Both the position numbers and the translations under genes were made by a program. The notes under the pieces were generated by a model, which made no database searches, was not told the origin of the DNA, and was given only the letters and a program-made list of their open reading frames with translations. Of a DNA stretch of 64,000 nt, positions 26,207-38,094 are shown one piece after another. Source of the DNA: Rhodobacteraceae bacterium CCMM004 (GTDB lineage: Bacteria; Pseudomonadota; Alphaproteobacteria; Rhodobacterales; Rhodobacteraceae); contig RZWH01000006.1 in NCBI GenBank assembly GCA_004005435.1, positions 1-64,000 of the forward strand, given 5' to 3'. Each line of letters begins with the position of its first letter. The stretch's first letter is position 1.

Positions 26207-29077
26207 ATGGCATATCAGACCCGCGGGCGCGATCCGCTCTTCGACAGCACCACCCAGGCTGCGCTGGAGCGCCGGGCCAAGGAGCTCTTGGGGATGCTCT
26301 TGATCGGCCTCGCGGTGCTCTGTGCGCTGATGCTCGCCTCCTACGAACCCTCCGACCCGAGCTGGATGTCGGCCACGTCAGAGCCCGCGCGCAACATCCT
26401 GGGCCGGGCGGGCGCCTCCATCGCGGCGCCGCTGTTCCTGATCGTCGGCTGGGGGGCCTGGGCGCTGGTCGCGGTGCTGGGCGTCTGGGGGCTGCGGCTG
26501 ATGCTGCATGTGGGCGAGGATCGGGCGATGGCGCGGGCGGTGTTCGCCCCCATCGCGATCGCTCTGGCCTCGGTCTATGCCGCGACTCATGTGCCGCAGG
26601 GCGACTGGACCCATGCCTTCGGCCTCGGCGGGCTCTTCGGCGACACGGTGTTGGGCGCGGTCCTGGGCGTGGTGCCGGTGCAGGCGACGTTCGGGCTCAA
26701 GCTGATGGCGCTGGGCATGGCGGCGGGCACGCTGGTCATGGGGCTGTTCGTCCTGGGGTTCTCTCTGGCCGAGCTCAGGGCCATCGCGGTCTGGCTCGTG
26801 CGGGGCGTCGTGCTCTGCTACGCCGCGTTCTGGGCGGTGATCGGGCAGGGCGGGCGGCTGGCCGCCCTGGGTGTCGCGGGCGGCGTGCGGGCTGCCAGCA
26901 ATGGGCGTGCGGCACGTGCCGAGGCGCGCCGAGCCCGGGCCGAGGCGAACGCGTCCGCGGCGTTGGAGGCCGTGTCGACCCCGGTGCTCCGCGCCACCCG
27001 CAGCGCGCCCCGGGCCGTGCCCGGGCCCGATGTCCACGAGGTGGCGGAGGGCGGTCGGCCCGGCCTCCTGACCCGCCTGATGCCGCGCCTCCCGCGCGCG
27101 CCGCTGGCCGACGACGCGCCGGAGATCCTGGAGCCCGACGAGGCGCCCCTCGCCGAGGGCGATGACCGGATCAAGGCCAAGATCGCCGACGTGATCAAGA
27201 GCCGCGTGCGCGCGGCCCCGATCCTGAGCTCCGCGGCGCTGGGTGGCCGGGCCGAGCCGCCGCTGGCACGCGGCCGCCATCCCCGCGGGCCGCAGCCGAT
27301 GATCCTGCCCAAGGCGCCACGGTCCGAGCCGCCGCTGGTCGGCGATGCGGAGGACGACGACTGGGACGCCGCGGATGCCCAGATGCCCGAGCCCGAGCTG
27401 GTGGCGCCCGCGCCGCTCTCGGCCGCGCGCGAGGCCCCCGCCTTCTCCTCCGCCCGGTCGCTGGAGCGCAGCGTGGTCAAGCATCCGCCGCGCAAGGCGC
27501 CGCAGCCCTCGACCCGCGCCCAGGCCGAGGCGCAGCCGGCGCTGCAATTCGAGGACCCCGGCGACGCCTACGAGATGCCGCCGCTGAACCTGCTGCGCGA
27601 CCCCTCGACGGTGCAGCGCCACGTGCTGTCCGACGAGGCGCTGGAACAGAACGCGCGGATGCTGGAAACCGTCCTCGACGACTACGGCGTCAAGGGCGAG
27701 ATCGTCAGCGTCCGCCCCGGCCCGGTGGTCACGATGTACGAGCTAGAGCCGGCCCCGGGGCTCAAGGCGAGCCGCGTCATCGGTCTGGCCGACGACATCG
27801 CCCGGTCCATGTCGGCGCTGTCGGCCCGTGTCTCGACCGTGCCGGGGCGCAGCGTCATCGGCATCGAACTGCCCAACGAGAACCGCGAGATGTGCGTGCT
27901 GCGCGAGGTGCTGTCGGCGCGCGCCTTCGGCGACAGCCAGATGAAGCTGCCGCTGGCCCTGGGCAAGGACATCGGTGGCGACCCGGTCGTGGCCAACCTC
28001 GCCAAGATGCCCCACCTCCTGATCGCGGGGACCACCGGGTCGGGCAAGTCGGTGGCGATCAACACCATGATCCTGTCGCTGCTCTACAAGCTCACGCCGG
28101 ACGAGTGCCGCCTGATCATGATCGATCCCAAGATGCTGGAACTGAGCGTCTACGACGGCATTCCGCATCTCCTCTCCCCCGTCGTCACCGACCCGAAGAA
28201 GGCGGTCGTGGCGCTGAAATGGGTCGTGGGCGAGATGGAAGAGCGCTATCGCAAGATGTCCAAGATGGGCGTGCGCAACATCGACGGCTTCAACGGCCGG
28301 GTGAAGGAGGCGCTGGCCAAGGGCGAGACGTTCAGCCGAACGGTCCAGACCGGGTTCGACGACGACACCGGCGAGCCGATCTTCGAGACCGAAGAGACCC
28401 AGCCCGAGGCGATGCCCTATATCGTCGTCATCGTCGACGAGATGGCCGACCTGATGATGGTCGCGGGCAAAGAGATCGAGGCCTGCATCCAGCGCCTGGC
28501 GCAGATGGCCCGCGCGAGCGGCATCCACCTGATCATGGCCACGCAGCGCCCGTCGGTCGACGTCATCACCGGCACGATCAAGGCGAACTTTCCCACCCGG
28601 ATCAGCTTTCAGGTCACGTCCAAGATCGACAGCCGGACGATCCTGGGCGAACAGGGGGCCGAACAACTCCTCGGTATGGGCGACATGCTGTATATGGCCG
28701 GGGGGTCCAAGATCACGCGCGTCCACGGGCCGTTCTGCTCGGACGAGGAGGTGGAAGAGATCGTCAGCTATCTCAAGACCTTCGGCCCGCCCGACTATAT
28801 GTCCGGGGTGGTCGACGGCCCCGACGAGGACAAAGAGAGCGACATCGACGCCGTCCTCGGCCTCGGCGGCAACACCGGCGGCGAGGATGCGCTCTACGAT
28901 CAGGCGGTGGCGATCGTGATCAAGGACCGCAAATGTTCGACCTCCTACATCCAGCGCAAGCTGGGCATCGGCTATAACAAGGCGGCGCGCCTGGTCGAGC
29001 AGATGGAGGACGAAGGCGTCGTGTCCTCCGCCAACCACGTCGGCAAGCGCGAGATCCTGGTGCCCGAGCCGCAATAG
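26207..29077 (+). CDS. ftsK: DNA translocase FtsK
   Basis: The 956-residue product has four or five N-terminal membrane spans (about residues 25-225). A long proline- and alanine-rich linker follows, then the alpha/beta motor with Walker A GTTGSGKS near 608-615, Walker B ([13 protein letters not shown]), and a C-terminal winged-helix gamma domain (about residues 890-956, [23 protein letters not shown]). FtsK sits at the division septum and pumps the chromosome dimer region towards dif. It is followed 108 bases later by lolA. Confidence 0.97.
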   Translation: MAYQTRGRDPLFDSTTQAALERRAKELLGMLLIGLAVLCALMLASYEPSDPSWMSATSEPARNILGRAGASIAAPLFLIVGWGAWALVAVLGVWGLRLMLHVGEDRAMARAVFAPIAIALASVYAATHVPQGDWTHAFGLGGLFGDTVLGAVLGVVPVQATFGLKLMALGMAAGTLVMGLFVLGFSLAELRAIAVWLVRGVVLCYAAFWAVIGQGGRLAALGVAGGVRAASNGRAARAEARRARAEANASAALEAVSTPVLRATRSAPRAVPGPDVHEVAEGGRPGLLTRLMPRLPRAPLADDAPEILEPDEAPLAEGDDRIKAKIADVIKSRVRAAPILSSAALGGRAEPPLARGRHPRGPQPMILPKAPRSEPPLVGDAEDDDWDAADAQMPEPELVAPAPLSAAREAPAFSSARSLERSVVKHPPRKAPQPSTRAQAEAQPALQFEDPGDAYEMPPLNLLRDPSTVQRHVLSDEALEQNARMLETVLDDYGVKGEIVSVRPGPVVTMYELEPAPGLKASRVIGLADDIARSMSALSARVSTVPGRSVIGIELPNENREMCVLREVLSARAFGDSQMKLPLALGKDIGGDPVVANLAKMPHLLIAGTTGSGKSVAINTMILSLLYKLTPDECRLIMIDPKMLELSVYDGIPHLLSPVVTDPKKAVVALKWVVGEMEERYRKMSKMGVRNIDGFNGRVKEALAKGETFSRTVQTGFDDDTGEPIFETEETQPEAMPYIVVIVDEMADLMMVAGKEIEACIQRLAQMARASGIHLIMATQRPSVDVITGTIKANFPTRISFQVTSKIDSRTILGEQGAEQLLGMGDMLYMAGGSKITRVHGPFCSDEEVEEIVSYLKTFGPPDYMSGVVDGPDEDKESDIDAVLGLGGNTGGEDALYDQAVAIVIKDRKCSTSYIQRKLGIGYNKAARLVEQMEDEGVVSSANHVGKREILVPEPQ

Positions 29078-29185
29078 CCGCGCGGCGGCGGGCGCCGCAC
29101 TGCCATAACGGCCCGCCGTCATGGCATGACATTGGCCATCGCTCCATCCCTCGCCTATATGCGACCGGCAAAGACGAGGTATGGC

Positions 29186-29791
29186 ATGTTGAGACGCACT
29201 TTCCTGATGGGCACCGCGGCTGCGGCGCTCGTCGCCCGACCGGCCGCGGCGGCGCGCCTGTCGCTGAACGAGTTGTCGCGCTATCTGAACGCGCTCCAGG
29301 CGGCGCAGTCGGACTTTACCCAAATCAACGACGACGGCACGATCTCCACCGGGCGGATTTCGATCCAGCGGCCCGGGCGGGCGCGGTTCGACTACAACCC
29401 GCCCGACAAGACGCTGGTGATCGCCGGCGGCGGCCAGGTGGCCATCTTCGACGGCGGGTCCAACAGCGTGCGGCCCGAGCAGTATCCGCTGGCGCAGACG
29501 CCGCTGAGCATCATCCTGGACCGCAACGTGAACCTGGGCCGCGCCAACATGGTGGTCGGGCATCGCGAGGACGGGGTGAAGACCATCGTGACCGCCCAGG
29601 ATCCCCAGCGGCCCGAGATCGGGCGGATCGAGCTGGTGTTCACCGGCAACCCGACGCAGCTCCGCCAATGGGTGATCACCGACGAGAACGGCAGCCGCAC
29701 CACGGTCGTCCTCGCCGATCTCAAGGCGGTGGGCGGGCTGCCCGCGCGGCTCTTCAACATCCCCGGCGAGATCCAGCGCCGGGGCGGCTGA
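29186..29791 (+). CDS. lolA: Outer-membrane lipoprotein carrier protein LolA
   Basis: The ATG at 29186 opens a signal peptide (MLRRTFLMGTAAAALVARPAAA). The mature protein shows the LolA pattern: LNALQAAQSDFTQINDDGTISTG, RISIQRPGRARFDYNPPDKTLVIAGGG and VWIFD-like VAIFDGG. LolA ferries lipoproteins across the periplasm from LolCDE to the outer membrane. The ftsK-lolA order is conserved across many proteobacteria and supports the call. A perfect hairpin follows the stop. Confidence 0.95.
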   Translation: MLRRTFLMGTAAAALVARPAAAARLSLNELSRYLNALQAAQSDFTQINDDGTISTGRISIQRPGRARFDYNPPDKTLVIAGGGQVAIFDGGSNSVRPEQYPLAQTPLSIILDRNVNLGRANMVVGHREDGVKTIVTAQDPQRPEIGRIELVFTGNPTQLRQWVITDENGSRTTVVLADLKAVGGLPARLFNIPGEIQRRGG

Positions 29792-29801
29792 CGCCCCCAG
29801 G

Positions 29802-29823
29802 GCGCCGCCCCCCGGGGCGGCGC
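29802..29823. terminator. Hairpin between convergent lolA and lysozyme-like gene
   Basis: GCGCCGCCCC (29802-29811) is the reverse complement of GGGGCGGCGC (29814-29823), so a very stable stem forms with only a two-base centre. It lies in the 39-base gap between two convergent genes and probably ends transcription from both sides. Confidence 0.6.
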
Positions 29824-29830
29824 TCTCCGC

Positions 29831-30415
29831 TCAGACCTTGCGGCAGCTCCTGAGCTGCGCGTCGTAGAGCACCGCCCGGGCGGCCACCTTGTCGGCCACG
29901 GTCAACAGCCACGGTTTGGCGTTATAGCTGCCGCGAGCATAGCCAGAGCGGCCCTCGTGATAGGCCAGATACTGGTTGCGGGCGTCGGATTTGGAGATCC
30001 CCAACCGCCGGGTCGTGGCGTCCATGTACCAGCCCATGAAATCGGTGGCGTCCTGGATGCGGTCGCGCTTGGCCCGCCTCTTGCCCGTCTGCTCCCGGTA
30101 CTCATCCCAGGTGCCGTCCAGCGCCTGGCTGTATCCGTAGGCCGACGACTGCCGCCCCATGGGGATCACGCCCAGGGAGTATCGGAACGGCGTGCGGGCA
30201 TTTCCGATGAACTTGGATTCCTGGTGGATCGTCGCCATCTGCACGGCGATGGGGATACCCCAACGCCGCTCGGTCTGGCGCATGGCGCGCAGGTATTTCG
30301 GACGCTGATCGACGATGCTGCACGCATTGTCGAGATTGCGGGGCGCCTCGTGCTGGCTGCTGCCGCAACTCGCGACGAACATGCACAGGACCAGCGCGCG
30401 CAGAAGTCTGCTCAT
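29831..30415 (-). CDS. Lysozyme-like (SLT fold) lipoprotein
   Basis: The signal peptide ends in a lipobox (FVASCGSS, lipidated Cys17). The mature domain has the lysozyme/SLT pattern: MATIHQESKF with the putative catalytic Glu66, SSAYGYSQALDGTWDEY and YLAYHEGRSGY. It is most likely a peptidoglycan lytic enzyme or a cell-wall-binding relative attached to the outer membrane. It is 194 residues long and monocistronic between a terminator hairpin and an AT-richer upstream gap (30416-30499). Confidence 0.85.
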   Translation of the reverse strand: MSRLLRALVLCMFVASCGSSQHEAPRNLDNACSIVDQRPKYLRAMRQTERRWGIPIAVQMATIHQESKFIGNARTPFRYSLGVIPMGRQSSAYGYSQALDGTWDEYREQTGKRRAKRDRIQDATDFMGWYMDATTRRLGISKSDARNQYLAYHEGRSGYARGSYNAKPWLLTVADKVAARAVLYDAQLRSCRKV

Positions 30416-30499
30416 CTGCCTCTCGCTCGATTATTGTTGCCTGCTTTTTTGCAACCCTAGCCAATTTCGGCCCTGCGGGAAATCGGAAATGACGCGCCG

Positions 30500-31381
30500 T
30501 CAGATCACGATTGCCAGAAGTGCCGGAAGCGCCAGCACGCCGAGGAGGGTCGAGACCACCACGAGACCCGCCACGGCGTCGGCGTCGGCGCCGTATTTTT
30601 CGGCCAGGAGATAGCTGGTGACCGCCACCGGCGTCGACACCTGCACCACCAGGACGGCGAAGGCGACGGGCGGCAGCTCCAGCCAGCGGCCCACGCCCCA
30701 GGCGACCGACGCGCAGACGGCGAGCTTGACCGCCGACAGGACCACCGGCCACAGGATGGCCCGGGGCCGGAGCCGTGCCACGGCAACGCCCAGGGTGATC
30801 AGCATCAGCGGAATCGCCAACTGCCCGATCAGCTCCAGCGTGTTGGTCAGGAACCGCGGCGTCTCCCACCCCTGCCAGAGAAACAGCGCGCCGAGCAGGG
30901 TGGCGCCGACCATCGGCTCGCGCACGACCTTGGCGATCGACCCGCCGCCCGCGACCAGCCAGACCCCGAAGGTGAAGGAATAGACCGCCATGACGGCAAA
31001 AATCACCACGGCGTATCCCAGCCCCTCTTCGCCGAACGCGAAGAGGGCGAGCGGCAGGCCGAGGTTGCCCGTGTTGCCAAAGATCAGCGGCGCGAGATAG
31101 GTGCGAATGTCCAGCCGCAGCACCAGCGCCACCGCCGTCAGCGCCACCGTGACCCCGGCATAAGCAGCCACGGTGGCCAGCGACACGGCCGTCAGAGCGC
31201 CCCCCGGGATCTCGGTCTGCATCAGCGCGGTGAAGATCAGACAGGGCACTCCCAGCGTCATCGCCAGGCGCGTGACGAACTGTAACCGGTACTCGAATCC
31301 CAGCCGGATCCACGCCACGCCGAGGGCCGCGAGCAGGAACACCGGCGCGACGATTTCGGCCACTGTCAAAACGAGGTTCAC
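30500..31381 (-). CDS. AEC (auxin efflux carrier) family transporter
   Basis: The 293-residue protein is almost wholly hydrophobic, with about ten spans. It has the family features FGNTGNLGLPLALFAFGEEGL near the centre of the first half and VQVSTPVAVTSYLLAEKYG in the second. AEC proteins export or import organic anions across the inner membrane; the substrate is unknown. The start is a GTG (MNLVLTVAEIVAP); no better ATG is in frame near it. It is divergent from hspQ, sharing an 84-base promoter region. Confidence 0.9.
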   Translation of the reverse strand: MNLVLTVAEIVAPVFLLAALGVAWIRLGFEYRLQFVTRLAMTLGVPCLIFTALMQTEIPGGALTAVSLATVAAYAGVTVALTAVALVLRLDIRTYLAPLIFGNTGNLGLPLALFAFGEEGLGYAVVIFAVMAVYSFTFGVWLVAGGGSIAKVVREPMVGATLLGALFLWQGWETPRFLTNTLELIGQLAIPLMLITLGVAVARLRPRAILWPVVLSAVKLAVCASVAWGVGRWLELPPVAFAVLVVQVSTPVAVTSYLLAEKYGADADAVAGLVVVSTLLGVLALPALLAIVI

Positions 31382-31465
31382 AGTGTGTTTCTTCGATTCG
31401 AGGCGTGGCCGGTGGACAAAACGGAACCTGGCGTTTTATGACCTGAGTGCAACGGGGGCGATGCA

Positions 31466-31792
31466 ATGTTGAAAAGTCGGGCGAGATTTCACCTGGGTCA
31501 GGTCGTGCGTCATCGCAAACATCCCTTTCGAGGGGTGATCTTTGACGTGGACGCGATGTTCTCGAATACCGAGGAATGGTACGACGCCATCCCCGAGGAC
31601 AGCCGCCCCAACAAGGATCAGCCGTTCTATCACCTCCTCGCCGAGAACGACCAGAGCTATTACGTGGCCTATGTGTCCGAACAGAACCTGGTGGCGGACT
31701 ACTCGGGCGAGCCGGTGGACCACCCCGACGTCCCCGAACTCTTCGGCGAGATCGAGGATGGGGCCTATCCTCTGCACGTTCACATGAACTGA
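31466..31792 (+). CDS. hspQ: Heat shock protein HspQ
   Basis: The 108-residue product matches HspQ/YccV along its whole length: FHLGQVVRHRKHPFRGVIFDVD, then NTEEWYDAIP, FYHLLAENDQSYYVAYVSEQNL and VPELFG. HspQ helps specify Lon protease activity and binds hemimethylated DNA in E. coli. The upstream gap is AT-richer than the rest of the window, as expected for a promoter. I could not identify a heat-shock sigma site with confidence. Confidence 0.93.
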   Translation: MLKSRARFHLGQVVRHRKHPFRGVIFDVDAMFSNTEEWYDAIPEDSRPNKDQPFYHLLAENDQSYYVAYVSEQNLVADYSGEPVDHPDVPELFGEIEDGAYPLHVHMN

Positions 31793-31799
31793 GCCGCCC

Positions 31800-31818
31800 G
31801 GCGCGGGAGCGCCGCGCC
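31800..31818. terminator. Hairpin between convergent hspQ and ggt
   Basis: GGCGCGG (31800-31806) pairs with CCGCGCC (31812-31818) around a five-base loop. The stem can be extended with mismatches towards ACTGA and TCAGT on the outside. It lies in the 32-base gap between the two genes. Confidence 0.45.
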
Positions 31819-31824
31819 CGCCGG

Positions 31825-34171
<2,347 letters not shown>

Positions 34172-34645
34172 TCAGGCGGCCGAGGCGTCCAGTCCTCCGG
34201 CCAGGCGGAAGCTGAGGCAGTTTCGGCCGTCCTCGCGCCGGTAGGACAGGTCTTGGGCCAGTTGCCGAATGATCATCCATCCGAATCCGCCCTCGGGTTC
34301 GGGAAACGGCGCGGGCGGTGTGCCTGGGGGCATCGCGCCTCCAGGCATCGGCCGCCCGGCGTCGACCACGGTGCAGTCGATCTGCCCCCGCACCGCCCCC
34401 ACCCGCACGTCGACCAGGCCGCGGGCGGCGGCGCCGTAGGCGTGTTCCACCACGTTGTTCAGCACCTCGGCCAGGACCAGTTCCAGCGCCCCTTCCAGGT
34501 CGCCGTCGATGCCCAGACGGCCGATCCCCTGGCGCAGGCTCAGGAGCCCCGCGCGCACCGCCATGGGATCGCTCTGAAAGATCACGCGCACCCGGGGGGG
34601 GCCGGTCGGCGCGGCGGGCGCACGCGGGGTCGCCTCAGTGGGCAT
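34172..34645 (-). CDS. Serine/threonine-kinase-type anti-sigma factor (RsbW-like HATPase)
   Basis: The 157-residue product has a GHKL ATPase fold of the RsbW type: N box LVLAEVLNNVVEHAYG, followed by TVVDAGRPMP and EGGFGWMIIRQLAQDLSYRREDGRNCLSF. Such kinases hold sigma factors or signalling partners and phosphorylate a STAS antagonist. The ATG at 34645 overlaps the STAS gene by 11 bases; an upstream ATG at 34666 is also in frame. No sigma factor or phosphatase gene is adjacent. Confidence 0.88.
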   Translation of the reverse strand: MPTEATPRAPAAPTGPPRVRVIFQSDPMAVRAGLLSLRQGIGRLGIDGDLEGALELVLAEVLNNVVEHAYGAAARGLVDVRVGAVRGQIDCTVVDAGRPMPGGAMPPGTPPAPFPEPEGGFGWMIIRQLAQDLSYRREDGRNCLSFRLAGGLDASAA

Positions 34646-34997
34646 GGGCCTGGGGCACGGCCGCATCCTCGGCCGCCAGGGCGTCGTCGGCGGTGTGGTG
34701 GATGCGGAACACGCGGTCCATGCGGGTCAGACGGAACACCTTGGCCACCGTGCCGCGCAGTCCGGCCAGTTCCAGCCGCTGCTCCGGCTGCAACTGCTTC
34801 ATCGCGCCGACGACGGCGCCCAGTCCGCTGCTGTCCAGGAACTCGACCCCGGAGAGGTCCAGGATCACCCGCGGCGGCCCGCCCTCCGCCGCCTCGCGCA
34901 GCGCGTCCTTGAACCGCACGGCGGCGGCGGCGTCGAGCCGCGCCTCGCCGACCGAAACGATCAGAACCTCGGACGTGGCGCGTGTTTCCAGTTCCAT
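34635..34997 (-). CDS. STAS-domain anti-sigma factor antagonist
   Basis: The 120-residue single STAS domain carries VILDLSGVEFLDSSGLGAVV, with the phospho-acceptor serine in DSSGLG. It should be the substrate and partner of the overlapping RsbW-like kinase, releasing the kinase's target when unphosphorylated. The start at 34997 (MELETRATSEVLIVSVGEA) is preferred over one at 35039, which adds a cysteine-rich extension not seen in the family. It is divergent from the thiolase gene across 89 bases. Confidence 0.9.
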   Translation of the reverse strand: MELETRATSEVLIVSVGEARLDAAAAVRFKDALREAAEGGPPRVILDLSGVEFLDSSGLGAVVGAMKQLQPEQRLELAGLRGTVAKVFRLTRMDRVFRIHHTADDALAAEDAAVPQAHAH

Positions 34998-35086
34998 CCG
35001 ACTTGCCCTCCGTTGCGTGGCGTCACAGATAGGGCACAAGTCTTACCAAGAGGTAAGCGGCCGATGGGGCCGCGGGAGGGAGGACC

Positions 35087-36259
35087 ATGACCGACATCGT
35101 GATCGCCGCGGCGCGGCGCACCCCCATGGGCGGGTTCCAGGGCGAGCTGTCCGCCGCCTCGGCGCCCGAGTTGGGCGGCGCCGCCATCGCCGCCGCCTTG
35201 GCCGACGCGGGCACACCCCCGGTGGACGAGGTGATCATGGGCTGCGTTCTGCCCGCTGGGCTGGGCCAGGCGCCCGCGCGGCAGGCGGGCTTCGCTGCCG
35301 GGTTGGGCGAAGAGGTTCCCGCGACCACGCTGAACAAGATGTGCGGCTCGGGGATGCAGGCGGCGATGACCGCCCACGACCGCATCCTGACGGGCCAGTC
35401 AGACGTGATCGTCGCGGGCGGAATGGAGAGCATGACCAACGCCCCCTACCTCCTGCCCAAGATGCGCAGCGGCGCCCGGCTGGGACACGGCGCGGTGGTC
35501 GATTCGATGTTCCTCGACGGGTTGGAGGACGCCTACGACAAGGGCCGCCTCATGGGCACCTTCGCCGAGGACTGCGCCGAGGCGTTCCAGTTCACCCGCG
35601 CGGCCCAGGACGACTATGCGCTCGCCTCTCTCGACCGGGCGCTGACGGCGCAGCGCGAGGGGCGGTTCGCGGCCGAGATCGCGCCGGTCACGGTGACCAC
35701 CCGCAAGGGCGCGGCCGAGGTCGCCGAGGACGAACAACCGCGCACGGCGCGGCCCGACAAGATCCCGCATCTCAAGCCCGCGTTCCGCAAGGATGGAACG
35801 GTGACGCCCGCCAACGCCTCGTCGATCTCGGACGGAGCGGCGGCTCTGATCCTGGCCTCGGCCGACGCGGCCGCGCGCCACGACATGCCGGTGCGCGCGC
35901 GGGTGATGGGCCATGCCACCCATGCCCAGGCGCCGGGCTGGTTCACGACGGCGCCGGTGCCCGCGGCGCGCAAGCTGTTGGACCGCCTGGGTTGGCGCGT
36001 CGAGGACGTGGATCTGTGGGAGGTGAACGAGGCCTTCGCGGTGGTGCCCATGGCCTTCATGCGCGAGATGGAGGTGCCCCACGATCGCCTGAACGTCCAC
36101 GGCGGCGCCTGCGCGCTCGGCCACCCCATCGGCGCATCCGGGGCGCGGATCGTGGCAACGCTGCTCCACGCGCTGGAGTCGCGGGACCTCCGCCGCGGCG
36201 TGGCGGCGATCTGCATCGGCGGGGGCGAGGGCACCGCCATCGCCATCGACCGGGGCTGA
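35087..36259 (+). CDS. Acetyl-CoA C-acyltransferase (thiolase)
   Basis: The 390-residue thiolase has the nucleophile Cys86 in NKMCGSGMQA, the motif NEAFAVVPMAF, the base histidine in NVHGGACALGHPIGASG, and the C-terminal cysteine in AAICIGGGEG. It condenses acetyl-CoA units or cleaves 3-ketoacyl-CoA. Which direction dominates cannot be read here, as no other beta-oxidation or polyhydroxyalkanoate genes are adjacent. A GGGAGGGAGGACC ribosome-binding site precedes the ATG. The fRMsr gene starts four bases after its stop. Confidence 0.94.
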   Translation: MTDIVIAAARRTPMGGFQGELSAASAPELGGAAIAAALADAGTPPVDEVIMGCVLPAGLGQAPARQAGFAAGLGEEVPATTLNKMCGSGMQAAMTAHDRILTGQSDVIVAGGMESMTNAPYLLPKMRSGARLGHGAVVDSMFLDGLEDAYDKGRLMGTFAEDCAEAFQFTRAAQDDYALASLDRALTAQREGRFAAEIAPVTVTTRKGAAEVAEDEQPRTARPDKIPHLKPAFRKDGTVTPANASSISDGAAALILASADAAARHDMPVRARVMGHATHAQAPGWFTTAPVPAARKLLDRLGWRVEDVDLWEVNEAFAVVPMAFMREMEVPHDRLNVHGGACALGHPIGASGARIVATLLHALESRDLRRGVAAICIGGGEGTAIAIDRG

Positions 36260-36263
36260 GCGG

Positions 36264-36731
36264 GTGGGCGTCGACTATCCCGACCTGGCCCGCACCGTCG
36301 CCGCGCTTTGCGAGGGCGAGGACGACACCGTGGCGCTGATGGCCACCGTGGTCTGCGAGGTGCACCATGCCGACGACCGCTTCGACTGGACCGGGTTCTA
36401 TCGGGTGGTCGGGCCGGAGGTGTTGAAGATCGGGCCCTATCAGGGCGGTCACGGCTGTCTGGTCATTCCGTTCTCGCGCGGGGTGTGCGGCGCTGCGGCG
36501 CGCACGGGCGAGGTCCAGTTGGTGGACGACGTCGAGGCGTTTCCCGGCCACATCGCCTGTGCCGCGTCCACCCGGTCGGAGATCGTGCTGCCGGTCCGGG
36601 ACGGCGCGGGACGCCTGATCGCGGTGTTCGACATCGACAGCGACCGCCCCGCCGCGTTCACCGAGGCGGACGCAGAGGGGCTCCAGGCGATCCTGGACCG
36701 AACCTTTGCGGGGGCGGCCGGCGGGGCGTGA
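36264..36731 (+). CDS. msrC: Free methionine-(R)-sulfoxide reductase (GAF domain)
   Basis: The 155-residue GAF protein carries the three redox cysteines of fRMsr: Cys65 (GGHGCLVIPF), Cys75 (RGVCGAAA) and Cys99 (GHIACAASTRSEIVLPV). It reduces free methionine-R-sulfoxide using thioredoxin. The start is a GTG four bases after the thiolase stop, so the two are probably co-transcribed. The residues around the active site agree closely with the E. coli enzyme pattern. Confidence 0.92.
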   Translation: MGVDYPDLARTVAALCEGEDDTVALMATVVCEVHHADDRFDWTGFYRVVGPEVLKIGPYQGGHGCLVIPFSRGVCGAAARTGEVQLVDDVEAFPGHIACAASTRSEIVLPVRDGAGRLIAVFDIDSDRPAAFTEADAEGLQAILDRTFAGAAGGA

Positions 36732-37424
36732 AAATCCCCTCGGGGTTTCCATGCGACGTGGGACCGTCGCGGCACAGGCCGGCAAGGCCACGGCCCGCAG
36801 CATGGATCACGCGCGGGCGCGCACTGCCGTCCTCGGCGTCGATCTGCGCGCGGCGTTGAGGACGCGGGATCTGAGGCGCGGTCAGGCGCCCGAGGCGCTG
36901 GAGCGGTGGGTGGACGCGCGCATCCCCTTGGCATCCGTCGCGGATCCGCTGTGGGGCCGGTGCCCCGGATCTCCGGCGCAGTGGAGACGGTGCGCGCGCC
37001 CTTGCCTCGGCTGAGGCCGCCGCCGTTCAGACGCTCTGATCTGATTGACCAGGATGCGCGTGGGGTGAAACGCATCCGCTTGGATAGATGGGCGGTGGGG
37101 TTGCCAGGGGTGCGACGGCACCGTCCTCCCCACGCAGCGCGGGTGGCTCCACTCGGGCAGACCCTTCGGCGCTGGGAGAGGCGCAGAGCCGCACGCCGCA
37201 AGGGTAAGCGGCGAAGATGGCACTCCTGCGATCACGAGGGAGCGGAGCTTGGGTCTCCCTGCGCGGTTCTCCCCCAGGGGCTCGGTCCCTCGGCCGAGGC
37301 CATCCGCTCGACGCGCAGTTGCCTACCGTCCGCCCGGCGCCGCCCTCCGGTTTCAGCACTGGCGCCGCCCGGGACCACATCCAACGCGTTTCCGCCCGAC
37401 AGATCCGGCGCTAGAGTGCGGGGC
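36732..37424. other. 693-bp region without a convincing gene
   Basis: Several frames are open but all are arginine-, proline- and alanine-rich with no motif or start context, as expected by chance at this GC content. A seven-base inverted repeat, GGATGCG (37052-37058) and CGCATCC (37071-37077), surrounds a 12-base loop. The fRMsr stop is followed by a weak hairpin (CCCCTCGGGG then TTT). I see no recognisable RNA gene. Confidence 0.4.
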
Positions 37425-38048
37425 ATGGCAATCCTCGTCCCCACCCGCGGCCCCGACGACTGGCGCGCGCTCCTGGCCGATCCAGTGCGGCACTGGCGGC
37501 AGGGATACTCGGCCAAGGCCGCGGCCGACCGGTGGGAGGGCGCCGAGGGCCTGCCGCCCGAGATCGCGGCGGCGTTGCCCTCGGGCGCGGAGCTCCTTTT
37601 TGCTGTGCCGGAGCATAAGGTGCCGCTGCCTGGCCGGGGGGCCGCCTCGCAATGCGACGTCTTCGCGCTGACCGGCGGGCCGCCCGGCCTTTGGACCGTC
37701 GCGGTGGAGGCCAAAGTGCGCGAACCCTTCGGCCCCACGGTGGCCGAGTGGCTAGAGGGCGCCTCGGACGGCAAGCGGCAGAGGCTCTCCGCCGTGGTCG
37801 GGATGCTGGGTCTGACGCCGCCGGTGGTGCAGTTGCGCTGGCAACTGCTCCACCGCACGGCGGCGGCGGTGATCGAGGCGCGCCGCTTCCACGCGACGGG
37901 GGCGGCGATGCTGGTGCACAGCTTTGCTGCCGAGGCCGCCTGGCGCGACGACTTCGACACCTTCGCCGCGGCCATGGGCGGCGCAACGCCGGTGCTCCCA
38001 TCAGGCCCCCTGCTGCGCCTGGGGTGGTGCGCGGGGCCGCCTGTCTGA
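37425..38048 (+). CDS. Hypothetical protein with a PD-(D/E)XK-nuclease-like motif, 207 aa
   Basis: The protein has no signal or membrane segment. A central strand pair shows Asp78 (QCDVFAL) and Glu95-x-Lys97 (WTVAVEAKVREPFG), the D...ExK arrangement of the PD-(D/E)XK nuclease fold. The N-terminus (PDDWRALLADPVRHWRQGYSAKAAADRWEGA) matches a conserved uncharacterised family common in proteobacteria, possibly DUF6946. Whether it cuts DNA is unknown. It stands alone downstream of a long gene-free stretch. Confidence 0.78.
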   Translation: MAILVPTRGPDDWRALLADPVRHWRQGYSAKAAADRWEGAEGLPPEIAAALPSGAELLFAVPEHKVPLPGRGAASQCDVFALTGGPPGLWTVAVEAKVREPFGPTVAEWLEGASDGKRQRLSAVVGMLGLTPPVVQLRWQLLHRTAAAVIEARRFHATGAAMLVHSFAAEAAWRDDFDTFAAAMGGATPVLPSGPLLRLGWCAGPPV

Positions 38049-38094
38049 CCCACCCACCCCTTGCCCGCCGCGCGCCTGCGGGGTAGCGGGCGCC

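Noticed and set aside
27743-29668. 641-codon open frame opposite ftsK and lolA
   Set aside because: It is antisense to the motor domain of FtsK and rich in His/Asp/Arg with no motif.
36706-37014. 102-codon ORF after the fRMsr gene
   Set aside because: It has no motif, overlaps the fRMsr end in another frame, and shows Arg/Ala-rich chance composition.
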